DNA of 64,000 nt from Streptomyces sp. R44. GTDB lineage: Bacteria; Actinomycetota; Actinomycetes; Streptomycetales; Streptomycetaceae. The translations under genes were made by a program, and so were the position numbers. Location: NCBI RefSeq assembly GCF_041053105.1, contig NZ_CP163444.1:2790001-2854000 (forward strand), in the 5' to 3' direction. Below the pieces are notes generated by a model. It had not been told where the DNA came from and searched no databases. It worked only from the letters and a program-made list of their open reading frames with translations. Of the stretch, positions 42,601-49,544 are shown piece by piece; the first letter of the stretch is position 1; every line of letters begins with the position of its first letter.

Positions 42601-45256
42601 GGTCGTTGGTCATGGCCCCGGTGTCGGCGGTGACGGCGCCGAAGTCGCCGCCCGCGGTCGTCCAGTTCGTCGCCGCGTCGGCCTTGGCCCAGGTGGCGGT
42701 GGCCTCGTCGAAGTCACGCGTCAGCGGGCGCAGCTCGTAGAGGGCGCCGGTGGTGTCCTGGGCGGTCTGGGTGGACCACAGGCGCACGTTGGCGTCCAGG
42801 ACCCGGGCGGTGGTGGGGATGCCCAGGGCCGGGAACTTCAGCAGTGCGCGGGTGTCGCCGTAGGTGGCGGAGTTGTTGCCGACGGACAGCCAGTTCTTCG
42901 GGCCGGAGTCGTCGATGGTGTCGTGCGCGAGGGTGGACTGCGTCGAGGACAGGGTGGTGTCCTGCGAAGCGGCGTACACCTTCGTCGTGCGGCCGGCCTT
43001 CGGCAGACGCACCAGCTGGGTGGGCGCGGCGACGACCTGTCCGTCCTTCGTCTTGACCGCGACCATGTAGTAGTAGGCGCGGCCGTAGGGGTCGGGGTCG
43101 TCGGCCTTCGTCGGCGTCGCGGAGGTGTCGGTGTACGACGTGGTTCCGGGCGTGACGGGTGCCACGAGGGTGGCGGCCGAGGGGGTGAAGGTCTGGCTGA
43201 CCGAGCGGTGGACCTGGTACTCGACGATGTCGTCGCCGGTTGCGACGGGGTCCTTGTCCTGGTACGCGGACCAGTTCAGCTCGGCACCGGTGTCGTGGAT
43301 GGTGGTCGGGGCGGCAAGGTCGACGCCCTGACGGCCGAAGGTGAGGACGAGACGGGGGTAGTTGGCGGTCTCGCCGCCGTACCCGAACTCCGAGCCCTCG
43401 TAGCGCGGACCGCCCTTGGGGCCGTTCGCGGACTCGTCACCGGCCTTGATCACGAAACCGTTGTTGACGTTCGTACCGTCGATCCACGACTGGACAGTCT
43501 TGGTGACGGGGAAGGTGTGCCAGGTGTTCAGCTCACCGGGCTGCTTGGTGACCACACCACCCTTCGTGAACCGCACCGCATCGGCAATGACGGACGTGGT
43601 GGTCGATGCCGGACCGTCACCGAGAACGATCTTGCCGAGGGTGCCCGCCTTGAACGGGTGCGAGCCGAGGGTCTTCCAGACGCCGGCGGTGCCGGCCTGC
43701 TGGTTGACGGTGTAGGCCTTCGTGCCGCCGTCATAGGTGACGGTGAACGGCGCATTGGTGGCACGGTCCGAGGCCGGGACGTTGTGCGTCTCGACCTGAT
43801 AGGTGCCGTCCTCGGGAAGACTCGGCTGCCAGGTGTACGTGTCACCCGCGACCGAATCCTTGTTGTACATGTACGTCTGATTCACCGCGTACTGCGTGTA
43901 CGCCGTGTTCCCCGACGCCGGCCACGAACCCACCGCCGCCGTACGACCAGCCTCACCGTTGTCCACGACCACGGCCGTCCCGGACAACTCACCGGTGATC
44001 GCGTTCGCGTTGCTCCACGTCGCACCCGACTCGGTCCACGCCTGCGTCGCCCGGTGCGCCTCCAGCTGCACCTCGGTGTCACCCGTGGTGTGCGTCTGGT
44101 CGAAGTACATCCGCAGATCGGCCGAGTCCAGCTTGGTGCCGGCCGGGATGCTGCTGACCGGGAAACGGATCAGCGCACGCGAAGAACCCGTGGAGGTGTT
44201 ACCGACCGACAGACGCCAGTTGTCGTCATAGTTCGTCGTCGCACCGTCCGACGAGATCATCACATCCTGCGCCGTCGACGGCGTCGGAGCGATCGAGATC
44301 GTCGGATCGATGGTCACCGGGTACTGCCGCTCGGGCGCGGCCAGCCACGATGCGTCGGGCGTGACCGTGAGGTCCCAGCCCTTGCCGGCCCGCGTCAGCT
44401 TCTGCGTCACGTTCCCGCTGTACGCGGAGCCGTACGGCGAGGAGGCGTTCTTCTTCGCGTCCGTCATGAACGCGGCCGGGATGACCAGGACCGGGTCCGC
44501 GCCCTCACCGAAGAAGGAGACCGAGCCGTCCTTGTTCTGCTTCGGCGTCAGGCCACCGGTGTTCAGGGTGAAGGTGAAGGACACCGGACCGGACGGCTTC
44601 GCGTCCAGGACGATGTTCTCCTTCACCCGGCCCGGACCGACCACGTACGACAGATCCGCACCGGACACCGCGTCCTTGTACGTGACCGTGTCGCCCTTGG
44701 CCACCGGCGCGAGCTTCCCCGCACCCTTCAGACCCAGCGTCACCGCGTGACCGTCGGCCTGGAAACGCAGCAGCCGCTCCGCGTCCGAACCGAACCAACT
44801 TCCCGCCGCGTTCGTCGTGTTGGAGAATGCAAAGCCCTGGGCGTTGGACGGGACGACCGTCGGGTCGATGTCCTGCCAGGACTTCCCCGCCCGGTAACCG
44901 GTCGGGACCGCCGACACCTCGGCCTGCACCCGGCCGTCGGACAGCTGCCAGTAGCGGGCGTTCGCCGTCCGCTTCCCGGTCAGCTCCGCGACCCGCTTCG
45001 GCTTCGCGGCGGCCTTGCCCTTCGGCAGCTTCTCCCGGCTCGGCAGCACCGAGGCCCCACCGGTCGCGGACGCCTCGGACCCGGATCCGTCCTGGTTCTC
45101 GTCGTCCGAGAACCAGCCCGCGATCGTGTCGGAGACGCTCTTGTCGTCACCAGTCGCCGGCGGCAGCGGAGCCCCATAGGCGACCTGCGGCAACATCGTG
45201 CCGGCTACCGCCGACACGACAAGACAGGAGAGATATCTCCTGTACGGAACTTTCAC
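36602..45256 (-). CDS. Giant secreted Rhs/YD-repeat protein with DNRLRE and golvesin-like modules
   Basis: A 2884-residue exported protein. The GTG at 45256 follows GAAAGG and gives a signal peptide (VPYRRYLSCLVVSAVAGTML). Module order is: linker; DNRLRE-type domain (STAQDVMISSDGATTNYDDN, then SRALIRFPVSSIPAGTKL); golvesin/xanthan-lyase-like module (WPASGNTAYTQYAVNQTYMY); second DNRLRE domain (QDTTLSSTQSTLAHD); a long YD-repeat shell with many YDxxGNL/V units; a second golvesin-like module inside it (TATGTWATASATGQQGYDH); and the Rhs core end YSPGLNRFTSRDMYNG. About 290 residues follow the core, beginning GALSDMRLGSDPFTGNR. These contain VEIDGHWADWCEGNNFC and a poly-Ser tail and match no toxin family I know. 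Secreted YD-shell toxins are contact-dependent weapons in other bacteria; here the role is inferred. Confidence 0.88.
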   Translation of the reverse strand: MKVPYRRYLSCLVVSAVAGTMLPQVAYGAPLPPATGDDKSVSDTIAGWFSDDENQDGSGSEASATGGASVLPSREKLPKGKAAAKPKRVAELTGKRTANARYWQLSDGRVQAEVSAVPTGYRAGKSWQDIDPTVVPSNAQGFAFSNTTNAAGSWFGSDAERLLRFQADGHAVTLGLKGAGKLAPVAKGDTVTYKDAVSGADLSYVVGPGRVKENIVLDAKPSGPVSFTFTLNTGGLTPKQNKDGSVSFFGEGADPVLVIPAAFMTDAKKNASSPYGSAYSGNVTQKLTRAGKGWDLTVTPDASWLAAPERQYPVTIDPTISIAPTPSTAQDVMISSDGATTNYDDNWRLSVGNTSTGSSRALIRFPVSSIPAGTKLDSADLRMYFDQTHTTGDTEVQLEAHRATQAWTESGATWSNANAITGELSGTAVVVDNGEAGRTAAVGSWPASGNTAYTQYAVNQTYMYNKDSVAGDTYTWQPSLPEDGTYQVETHNVPASDRATNAPFTVTYDGGTKAYTVNQQAGTAGVWKTLGSHPFKAGTLGKIVLGDGPASTTTSVIADAVRFTKGGVVTKQPGELNTWHTFPVTKTVQSWIDGTNVNNGFVIKAGDESANGPKGGPRYEGSEFGYGGETANYPRLVLTFGRQGVDLAAPTTIHDTGAELNWSAYQDKDPVATGDDIVEYQVHRSVSQTFTPSAATLVAPVTPGTTSYTDTSATPTKADDPDPYGRAYYYMVAVKTKDGQVVAAPTQLVRLPKAGRTTKVYAASQDTTLSSTQSTLAHDTIDDSGPKNWLSVGNNSATYGDTRALLKFPALGIPTTARVLDANVRLWSTQTAQDTTGALYELRPLTRDFDEATATWAKADAATNWTTAGGDFGAVTADTGAMTNDPARHDWNVTSLAQSWVTTPASQKGVVLKMADEAASQERTLFLSSEGTEPRLAPRIVVTYIDSTTDSTYYAPQTPARMTPNSDYTVDFNLTNTTASTWTSADNVLTYKWALPDGSDVTTGGNQVQTALPSNVAPGGSVSLQAQIKTPINSDNGNKRTDYVLTWDVYNKTTGTWTSGTSGIPGLTQNVAVEDPTSNSLGLEKFYGYTGKNTGAGASMMNNMASGNVVWSYNAINNPGRGLNTFFRMAYNSLDTSDTVSGYGWSMQASGPIRLGSPLDFHPNPNPTEIRLPDGDGTTHVFRWDSATSSWKAPAGVHYKLSAKPGLDCTPLKDPIPDAWTAIRPDGSRFLFGCDGYLTSTVDKNGNTMLFTYEERKSNNKPTKFLKYITDPASRQTLTVDYFKKGDNSYEYVSDTGTIATGSNLTNSKIYDHVKSVTDISGRKINFWYTDKGLLGQFTDGVGSSQPKVFKFTYDATQGNKNVKMVAATDPRGNATKLDYYAPQTGDDPKYHWWTKTITDRLNNNTTFAYKADTGNPNFTDTKVTDSESHSTDYVLDDFGRQVKATNAKSQSMDMSWDADNNVILQKEANGAQTTWTYDPKTGNPLTKKDAEANKNGTAGTVYTYVTRADGFSADLATKTSPEGRKWQFGYDAFGNLKTVTDPMGAATTSVPDDYTTKYEYDAYGQLTKATDANGNSTVNSTFDVMGYPKTITDAENHATSFVYDERGQVTSVTDTLGTTTTQTYDVYKRPLVNKVPKDQAQGLFLTTPAPVYDANDNVTTSTAPDGVVTTAVYDSADQVTESTGPDNNLSGRTTRYTYDKVGNLKTTTEPKGVATTSVPDDYVTTNTYDEIYQLMAVVNAQGDKVSYEYDNVGNAVTVIDPKKNATADTTDYTSKSSFDLNHRVTKVTDAAGKFTTSEYDKDSLLVRSTDKEGNTSEVVYDQRGKTIEQRVPYSSGVVRTTKYEYDQMGNPTKVITPRGTATAAVDDFTTRTEYDKLNRPVKKYQPYDPADSRYNDPNVYTQTTYDVVGRVARVSAPPSAGQTVRNDTDYTYFDNGWAKTSTDPWDIVTSYGYNTMGQQVSRTLTSAGGSSSRTQGWAYYPDGSIQSRSDDGIPVGAHVVVADNSDTQTTAATGTWATASATGQQGYDHRTHAAGTSTDTFTWTLNVPQDGSYTAYAKYPTTSGASTAAKYTVTHDAGTTVKTVNQTTGGGTWVSLGSFTFKQGIASKITLGTDTSGKVVADAVKIVRTVTETDNEKKNFTYSYDLNGNLTSITDTSSGAKIDTYSMTYTGLNQVQKVSESLSGVEKKATSFTYDANGQKATTSHPDQYAQYFYDARELVKTVKVGKSVSDASPKVTDYTYTDRGLRLKETKANGNTVDYTYYLNAALKTQTEKKPNATLVSSHTYAYDANGNQAQDVASKMNADNHGAYLNSTTDYTYDPVDRLAQSVKTGTGAGTETYVHDNNANVVTQTIKNVTTNYSYDRNRLLSSSIGAATNNYNYDPYGRLDTVVAGGKVVEDRDYDGFDHVVKNAKLQTDGVTTKTTTYVFDPLDRTASKTEAGKTTDFNYLGTSSEVLNEAVAGAVTKSYQYSPWGERLTQLKKNTDGSEELGVYGYNGHTDVETLTDTTGDTKSTYGYTAYGTNNDAEFTGIDKPDTAQPDKEAYNPYRFNGKRWDAASGTYDMGFRDYSPGLNRFTSRDMYNGALSDMRLGSDPFTGNRYAFTGGNPISGVEIDGHWADWCEGNNFCPWDDNFASAYVGAVETTFDSLAAPVLAAEPVLREHCPSCFGTPDNPNAVDLGFEWVAGTGPKNRTFGGNDAVTQSLMDHYHVQRVREIAADNINIGNYNIGAKVAQEYHKDTGITDNLGLNHSLNSKTLVLDFTSNLSAAFLGSYTMDYTVQSIDKEAGTATVQFHVRNTSDMDSGTHIAPELGGYSKWWGEHIAEPLLNHYESGRFSSKEQNIYWTETIDLADPKAPSQSSSSSSSSGDSSSFLDTVTSFLGSLF

Positions 45257-45575
45257 CTCGAATGCCTTTCGGTATCGGCATACCCGTGTCGCTGCACGCG
45301 AAATGGGCATGCCGAAGGAGCGGGTGCGGAGGTTTCCGCCCAGCTTGGAGCAATGCGGAGTGATCGCGCGGAAGAGGGGAACCACGAGTTCACGGGCATT
45401 GCAGCGGGATTTCTAGCCACTCCTTCGAGGCCCGGTCAACCCCCGAGACATAAAGGGACAATCGGCTGGCAGAAGGGGGTGTGGTTCGCCCGATTCTTCC
45501 GCTCGCTCGCACGCGGCCGGTGGCGTGGTGTATAACCACCCGGTTCATCAGCCACCCACTGAAAGCCGGGCTCTC
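45257..45575. other. Intergenic region between divergent Rhs and MmpS-like genes
   Basis: 319 bp without a supported gene. It must hold promoters for both genes. TATAACC at 45531 is the only AT-rich element near the MmpS-like start, and no clear -35 accompanies it. No strong hairpin or repeat seen. Confidence 0.5.
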
Positions 45576-46049
45576 ATGTCGTCGAATGAACTCGCTGAAA
45601 ACGCCGTGCGAGAGGAGAACGAACACGAGAGCACGGGGGGCTCCCCGGTCCGGCGGGGGCTGCTGATCGCCGGCGTCGCCCTGCTGGCCTGCCTCGGGCT
45701 CGTCGCCTACGGCACCCTCGGCACCGACGACCGGCCGAAGCCGAGCGCCGCGCCGACCGCCGAGGTGACGTACGAGGTCACGGGCACGGGGACGGCCGAG
45801 ATCTCGTACCTGGCCCGCGGCGAGGACGGTGCGACCGTGGTCGAGAAGGACGTCGAACTTCCCTGGACCAAGTCGGTCCAGGCGCCGGTCGGCAAGGCAC
45901 CGGCCGTCGCCATCGTCCTGGACGGCAAGGGCGGGCAGGCGTCGTGCACGCTGACCATCCGCAAGAAGCACATCCAGCGCGCCACGGCGATGGGCGCATT
46001 CGGACGCGCCACCTGCACGGGAGAGGCTCAAGCGGCCCAGCAGGGCTGA
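45576..46049 (+). CDS. MmpS-like membrane-anchored protein
   Basis: A 157-residue protein with a charged N-terminus of about 30 residues, one transmembrane helix (RRGLLIAGVALLACLGLVAY), and an extracellular beta-sandwich. The sandwich reads EVTYEVTGTGTAEISYL, VVEKDVELPWTKSVQAP, ASCTLTIRKKHIQ and GRATCTGE, with a Cys pair likely forming a disulfide. This matches MmpS-type transport accessory proteins, which in mycobacteria work with MmpL exporters. No MmpL gene is near, so it is either orphan or serves another system. The ATG at 45576 gives a sensible N-terminus; another ATG at 45525 would add 17 residues without a better ribosome site. Confidence 0.72.
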   Translation: MSSNELAENAVREENEHESTGGSPVRRGLLIAGVALLACLGLVAYGTLGTDDRPKPSAAPTAEVTYEVTGTGTAEISYLARGEDGATVVEKDVELPWTKSVQAPVGKAPAVAIVLDGKGGQASCTLTIRKKHIQRATAMGAFGRATCTGEAQAAQQG

Positions 46050-46111
46050 TTCTCGGCGAATCGCCGGATTGTCGGCGTCGATTTCTCGGGGATATCGGCT
46101 TATTCGGGCTT

Positions 46112-46477
46112 GTGTCGACCGAAGCTCATTTCCTGGCTTTGTTGTCGTACTCGGACGACAGCAGCCCGACCCCGAACTTCCACCCGACGTGGTGGAAGGC
46201 GCCCCTCGTCTCGACCCTGCCGGGACTTCCACTTCTGGTCGGGGAGTTCACCCTCTTCTGGACCGAGGGCCATACCGGCGGCTTCGAGACCATGCTCGCG
46301 GTCCTGATGGGCCTGGCCATGGCCTCGGGCCGACGCCTACCGCCGGGGCGGGCCCACGACGAGCGACTCCAGGGCTTCGGCGGACTCAGGGGCGAGGCGG
46401 TAGATCCCGTGCACGCTCGCGGCGTGCCTCAGCTCACCGTCGACGACGTGCTTGATCCGGCGTTCGCTCCGCCGTGA
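46112..46477 (+). pseudogene. Possible remnant of a small membrane-protein gene
   Basis: The frame from a GTG at 46112 reads VSTEAHFLALLSYS, then a coding-like stretch with high GC3 (HPTWWKAPLVSTLPGLPLL, then FTLFWTEGHTGGFETMLAVL) containing one or two membrane-like segments. After about residue 78 it runs antisense through the well-supported gene at 46337-46870 and loses coding character. A truncated gene, with the rest replaced, is the simplest reading. A short genuine protein is possible. Confidence 0.3.
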
Positions 46478-46870
46478 CCGGTACGTGAGCGTGGAGAGGA
46501 CGTCGCCGGGGACCGCTGTGCCGAAGTCCAGCGGCGTCCCGGGCGGGCCGACCAGGACCTCGCTGACGCAGCCCGCCTTGAGCGGCTTCCAGTGGACCAG
46601 CCGGAGGTAGTCCTCCATCTCCAGGTGGTCGCCGACGGTCTCGTACTCCAGCAGGCGGGCGACCTCCATGGACCCGAGCACCCACATCCGCCGACGGAAG
46701 ACGCGTACGGGGTAGACGCGGTCCCCCGGCCGGACGCCGGCGCGCACGAAGCTCGGCAGCGACTGATGCCTGCCGCCGAACAGCACACTCAGTCGCCGGC
46801 CCTCGAAGCCGCCCTTGACGAGCTCCTTGCACAGGTCGTTGGTCCACAGGGTGGTGTACGCGTCCGCCAT
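46337..46870 (-). CDS. Hypothetical soluble protein
   Basis: A 177-residue protein starting MADAYTTLWTNDLCKEL. It has no signal or membrane segment. The middle reads FEGRRLSVLFGGRHQSLPSF, PGDRVYPVRVFRRRMWVLG and LGSMEVARLLEYETVGDH, a beta-barrel-like pattern (RPGDRVYPVRV) reminiscent of PUA/EVE or ASCH-type folds, which bind nucleic acids or modified bases. That resemblance is weak. The ATG is clear and GC3 is normal. Isolated gene upstream of the tRNA cluster; unknown function. Confidence 0.65.
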   Translation of the reverse strand: MADAYTTLWTNDLCKELVKGGFEGRRLSVLFGGRHQSLPSFVRAGVRPGDRVYPVRVFRRRMWVLGSMEVARLLEYETVGDHLEMEDYLRLVHWKPLKAGCVSEVLVGPPGTPLDFGTAVPGDVLSTLTYRSRRSERRIKHVVDGELRHAASVHGIYRLAPESAEALESLVVGPPRR

Positions 46871-47098
46871 GGCCGGACCGTATCGGGCACGACTGACAGC
46901 GACGACCGGTCTCGTCCTGACCGACCCGGCGCCGAGAAAGGCGCGGACATTCGGTGTGGTGTGCGGCGTGTCACACGCGGGAGCCGCGGGATGCGCGTGG
47001 GACCATCGACGTGGCTCTACACAGACGCTCCATCAAGAACCCCGGCCGAGAAGGCACAGGCCCGGCGAGACGGGCCGAAGGCGCCTGTCCCGCCACGC

Positions 47099-47129
47099 GC
47101 GAAAACACCCCTCAAGGGGGCGTTTTCGC
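47099..47129 (-). terminator. Terminator hairpin after the CAT-anticodon tRNA
   Basis: 13-bp stem with one A-C mismatch (arms 47099-47111 and 47117-47129, GCGAAAACACCCC) and a short loop, 22 bases past the tRNA 3' end on the minus strand. The GAAAA run supplies a U-tract side. Confidence 0.7.
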
Positions 47130-47151
47130 AGGTCAGAACGTTTTTCTTCGG

Positions 47152-47225
47152 TGGGGCGGGTGGGACTCGAACCCACGGCCGACGGATTATGAGTCCGCTG
47201 CTCTAACCGGCTGAGCTACCGCCCC
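47152..47225 (-). tRNA. tRNA with CAT anticodon (elongator Met or TilS-modified Ile2)
   Basis: A 74-nt cloverleaf. Acceptor GGGGCGG pairs with CCGCCCC and is followed by discriminator A; the D-arm is AGCTCAGCCGGTTAGAGC; the anticodon loop CTCATAA has anticodon CAT; the T-arm is GTGGGTTCGAGTCCCAC. CCA is not encoded in full. It is not the initiator because the acceptor 1-72 pair is G-C and the anticodon stem lacks the three G-C pairs. Choosing between Met and Ile2 needs comparison with the organism's other CAT tRNAs. Confidence 0.9.
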
Positions 47226-47362
47226 GTACGGTGAGGCGCGTACATGTGTGCGCGCCGTCTGCCGCAGCATAGCCGCTCATACGATCTCCTGCTCCGGATG
47301 ATCGGCTCTGCTCGACCATGAAGACCGCAGCGCGCCCCACATGGTTCCCGTAGACGCGAAAA

Positions 47363-47380
47363 AGGACCCCGAAGGGTCCT
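47363..47380 (-). terminator. Intrinsic terminator after the tRNA-Asn pair
   Basis: On the minus strand AGGACCC-TTCG-GGGTCCT: a 7-bp stem with a stable UUCG tetraloop, followed by TTTTT-like bases (AAAAA at 47359-47363 on the plus strand). It lies 11 bp past the 3' tRNA-Asn. Confidence 0.88.
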
Positions 47381-47391
47381 CTTCCGTCTCG

Positions 47392-47464
47392 CTCCCCCGA
47401 CTGGACTCGAACCAGTAACCCTCCGGTTAACAGCCGAATGCTCTGCCAATTGAGCTACAGGGGA
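47392..47464 (-). tRNA. tRNA-Asn (GTT), second in transcript
   Basis: A 73-nt cloverleaf with acceptor TCCCCTG/CGGGGGA (G-U wobble), discriminator G, and anticodon loop CTGTTAA with anticodon GTT. The anticodon stem TTCGG/CCGGA contains a T-G wobble not present in the neighbouring copy. CCA is not encoded. Confidence 0.95.
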
Positions 47465-47469
47465 TCGCG

Positions 47470-47542
47470 CTCCCCCGACTGGACTCGAACCAGTAACCTG
47501 CCGGTTAACAGCCGGCTGCTCTGCCAATTGAGCTACAGGGGA
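47470..47542 (-). tRNA. tRNA-Asn (GTT), first in transcript
   Basis: A 73-nt cloverleaf nearly identical to the copy five bases downstream, but with a fully paired anticodon stem GCCGG/CCGGC. Same anticodon GTT and discriminator G. The two genes probably form one precursor ending at the UUCG terminator. Confidence 0.95.
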
Positions 47543-47678
47543 TTGCTGCGTTGCACCGATCGGATCCACCTCGGGCCTTCCCGGGCGGCGCTCGCTCGCT
47601 GCGAGACATACATTAGCGCAAGCAGGGGGGTGCTCCGCCAATCGGTTCCCCCAGGGCCTCCAGGGAAGGATCGCAGCC

Positions 47679-47978
47679 GTGCGGTACAAGCTGACGTTCG
47701 TCGTGGGACTCGCCCTCGGTTACGTGGTCGGCACGCGGGCGGGACGCGAGCGATACGAACAGATGAAGAAGTCCGCGAAGGACTTCGCGCAGAACCCGGC
47801 CGTGCGGAACGCCACCGAGTCCGCCGCCCAGACCGGGCGCCAGGCCGCGGGCAAGGCCCTGCACGTCGTCGGGGAGAAGCTCCCGCACTCCGTGACCGAC
47901 CGGGTCCACGCGCTGCGCGAGCGCGGCCGGGGCAACGGCAAGGTCGATGACGAGAACTGGGGCACCAGCAACACCTGA
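47679..47978 (+). CDS. Small YtxH-like membrane-associated protein
   Basis: A 99-residue protein with an N-terminal hydrophobic glycine-rich segment (LTFVVGLALGYVVGTRAG) followed by an amphipathic helical region (RERYEQMKKSAKDFAQNPAVR). This is the YtxH-like pattern: G-x-x-x-G helix, then charged helix. Such proteins are general envelope- or stress-related and their biochemical role is not established. The GTG start has AAGGA upstream. It stands between the tRNA genes and the sugar kinase gene, 30 bp before the latter, possibly in one transcript. Confidence 0.72.
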   Translation: MRYKLTFVVGLALGYVVGTRAGRERYEQMKKSAKDFAQNPAVRNATESAAQTGRQAAGKALHVVGEKLPHSVTDRVHALRERGRGNGKVDDENWGTSNT

Positions 47979-48008
47979 ACCCCCTCGAGTGCGGCAGAAT
48001 CATCTGTC

Positions 48009-49448
48009 ATGGGGATAGTCGCCGGACTGGACAGCTCTGCGGAGTTCACACGCATCGTCGTCTGTGACACGGACACGGGTGCCGTACTGCGGCAGGGGTA
48101 CGCCGCGCATCCTGGCGAACCCAAGGCCGTCGACGTCGATCCGCAGACCTGGCTGCTCTCGCTCGGGGAGGCCGCGACCGGCGGGCTCCTGGAAGGCGTG
48201 GAGGCCATCGGCGTCTCCGCGCAGCAGCACGGGCTCGTGCCGCTCGACGCGCAGGGCGGCCTGGTGCGGCCCGCGCTCGTCCGCAACGACAAGCGGGCGC
48301 AGGTCGCCGCCGCCGACCTCGTCGAGTCCCTGGGCGGGCGGCAGGCCTGGGCCGAGGCCGTCGGCAGCGTGCCCGGGGCCGGACAGGCGGTCGCCAAGCT
48401 GCGCTGGCTGGCCCGTACGGAGCCCGAGAACGCCCAGCGCGTCGCCATGGTCCTCCAGCCGCACGACTGGCTCGTCTGGCAGCTGCTGGGCCGGCCCGCC
48501 CGCCGCACCACCGACCGCGGCGCCGCCTCCGGCACCGGCTACTGGTCCGTGCGGACCGGGACCTACCGGCCCGATCTGGTCGACCTGGCGCTCGGCCACC
48601 AGGCCGTGCTGCCCGAGGTCCTCGGGCCCTCCGACGCCGCCGGCATCACCCCCGAGGGCCTCCTCGTCTCCGCCGGCACCGGCGAGACGATGGCCGCCGC
48701 GCTCGGCCTGGGCCTCGGCCCCGGCGACGCGGTGGTCTCGCTCGGCGCCTCCGGCTCCGTGATGGCCGTCCACCACGAGGCCCTCGTCGACCCGACCGGC
48801 ATGATCACCTCCTTCGCCGACGCCACCGGCATGTACCTGCCGGTGGTCTCCACCTCCAATGCCGTTCGGGCGCTGCGCGGGACCGCCGAGATGCTCGGTG
48901 CGGAGTCCCTGGAGGAGCTGTCGGCCCTTGCGCTGAAGTCGACGCCCGGTGCCTCCGGGCTCGTTCTGCTGCCCTATCTGGAGGGCGAGCGGACCCCCAG
49001 CCTCCCGCACACCGCCGGCACGCTCAGCGGGCTGCGGCGCGAGTCGATGAAGCCCGAGCACCTGGCGCGGGCGGCGTTCGAGGGGATGCTCTGCGGGCTC
49101 ACCGACGCCATGGACGTGCTGCGCGGGCGGGGCGTGGAGGTGCGGCGGGTCTTCCTGCTCGGCGCGGCCGCCGCCCTGCCGGCCGTGCAGGCCCTCGCGC
49201 CGGCGATCTTCGGCGCCCAGGTCGTCGTTCCCCAGCCGGCCGACTACGCGGCGCTCGGAGCGGCCCGGCAGGCCGCCTGGGCGCTCGGGGTCGCGCGGGG
49301 CACGCTCTCCCCGTCCGCTCCCCCGGCCTGGCAGGGCGCGGTCGCGCAGATCCTGGAGCCCGGCGAGGAACGGGCGGTCGGACAGGCCGTGCGGCAGCAG
49401 TACGTGGCGACGCGGGACCAGATCCACCCGGGCGCGTTCGGCGGCTGA
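48009..49448 (+). CDS. FGGY-family carbohydrate kinase (xylulokinase type)
   Basis: A 479-residue ATP-dependent sugar kinase with two actin-like domains. The N-terminal phosphate loop is IVAGLDSSAEFTRIVV. The sugar-site motif GVSAQQHGLVPLD and the LRNDKR-like VRNDKRAQ follow, with HDWLVWQLLG and TTDRGAASGTGYW typical of xylulokinases. The C-terminal ATP-site glycine run appears as LLGAAAALPAVQ, slightly changed from the usual GGGA. The substrate is most likely D-xylulose, though another pentulose cannot be excluded. No isomerase or transporter lies next to it. The ATG lacks a Shine-Dalgarno sequence; CAGAAT at 47995-48000 could be a -10 for a leaderless mRNA. Confidence 0.85.
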   Translation: MGIVAGLDSSAEFTRIVVCDTDTGAVLRQGYAAHPGEPKAVDVDPQTWLLSLGEAATGGLLEGVEAIGVSAQQHGLVPLDAQGGLVRPALVRNDKRAQVAAADLVESLGGRQAWAEAVGSVPGAGQAVAKLRWLARTEPENAQRVAMVLQPHDWLVWQLLGRPARRTTDRGAASGTGYWSVRTGTYRPDLVDLALGHQAVLPEVLGPSDAAGITPEGLLVSAGTGETMAAALGLGLGPGDAVVSLGASGSVMAVHHEALVDPTGMITSFADATGMYLPVVSTSNAVRALRGTAEMLGAESLEELSALALKSTPGASGLVLLPYLEGERTPSLPHTAGTLSGLRRESMKPEHLARAAFEGMLCGLTDAMDVLRGRGVEVRRVFLLGAAAALPAVQALAPAIFGAQVVVPQPADYAALGAARQAAWALGVARGTLSPSAPPAWQGAVAQILEPGEERAVGQAVRQQYVATRDQIHPGAFGG

Positions 49449-49544
49449 GGTTCGTACAGGGGTTCGTAAAGTCTTGACCAGGGCTCCGCCCGTGCCCCGA
49501 AACCGAGTCGTAACGCTCCCGGGGTGCGGGCGATAGTAGGAGCC

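Noticed and set aside
36545..45535. 2996-codon open frame on the plus strand across the Rhs gene
   Set aside because: Antisense shadow of a GC-rich gene: composition dominated by Val, Arg, Gly and Asp, with no domain or start signal.
46954..47214. Small plus-strand frame ending WDSNPRPTDYESAALTG
   Set aside because: Classical spurious translation of the antisense strand of a tRNA gene (47152-47225).
47438..47950. Plus-strand frame with RSPDWTRTSNLPVNSRL
   Set aside because: Spurious translation antisense to the tRNA-Asn gene, extending out of frame into the YtxH-like gene.
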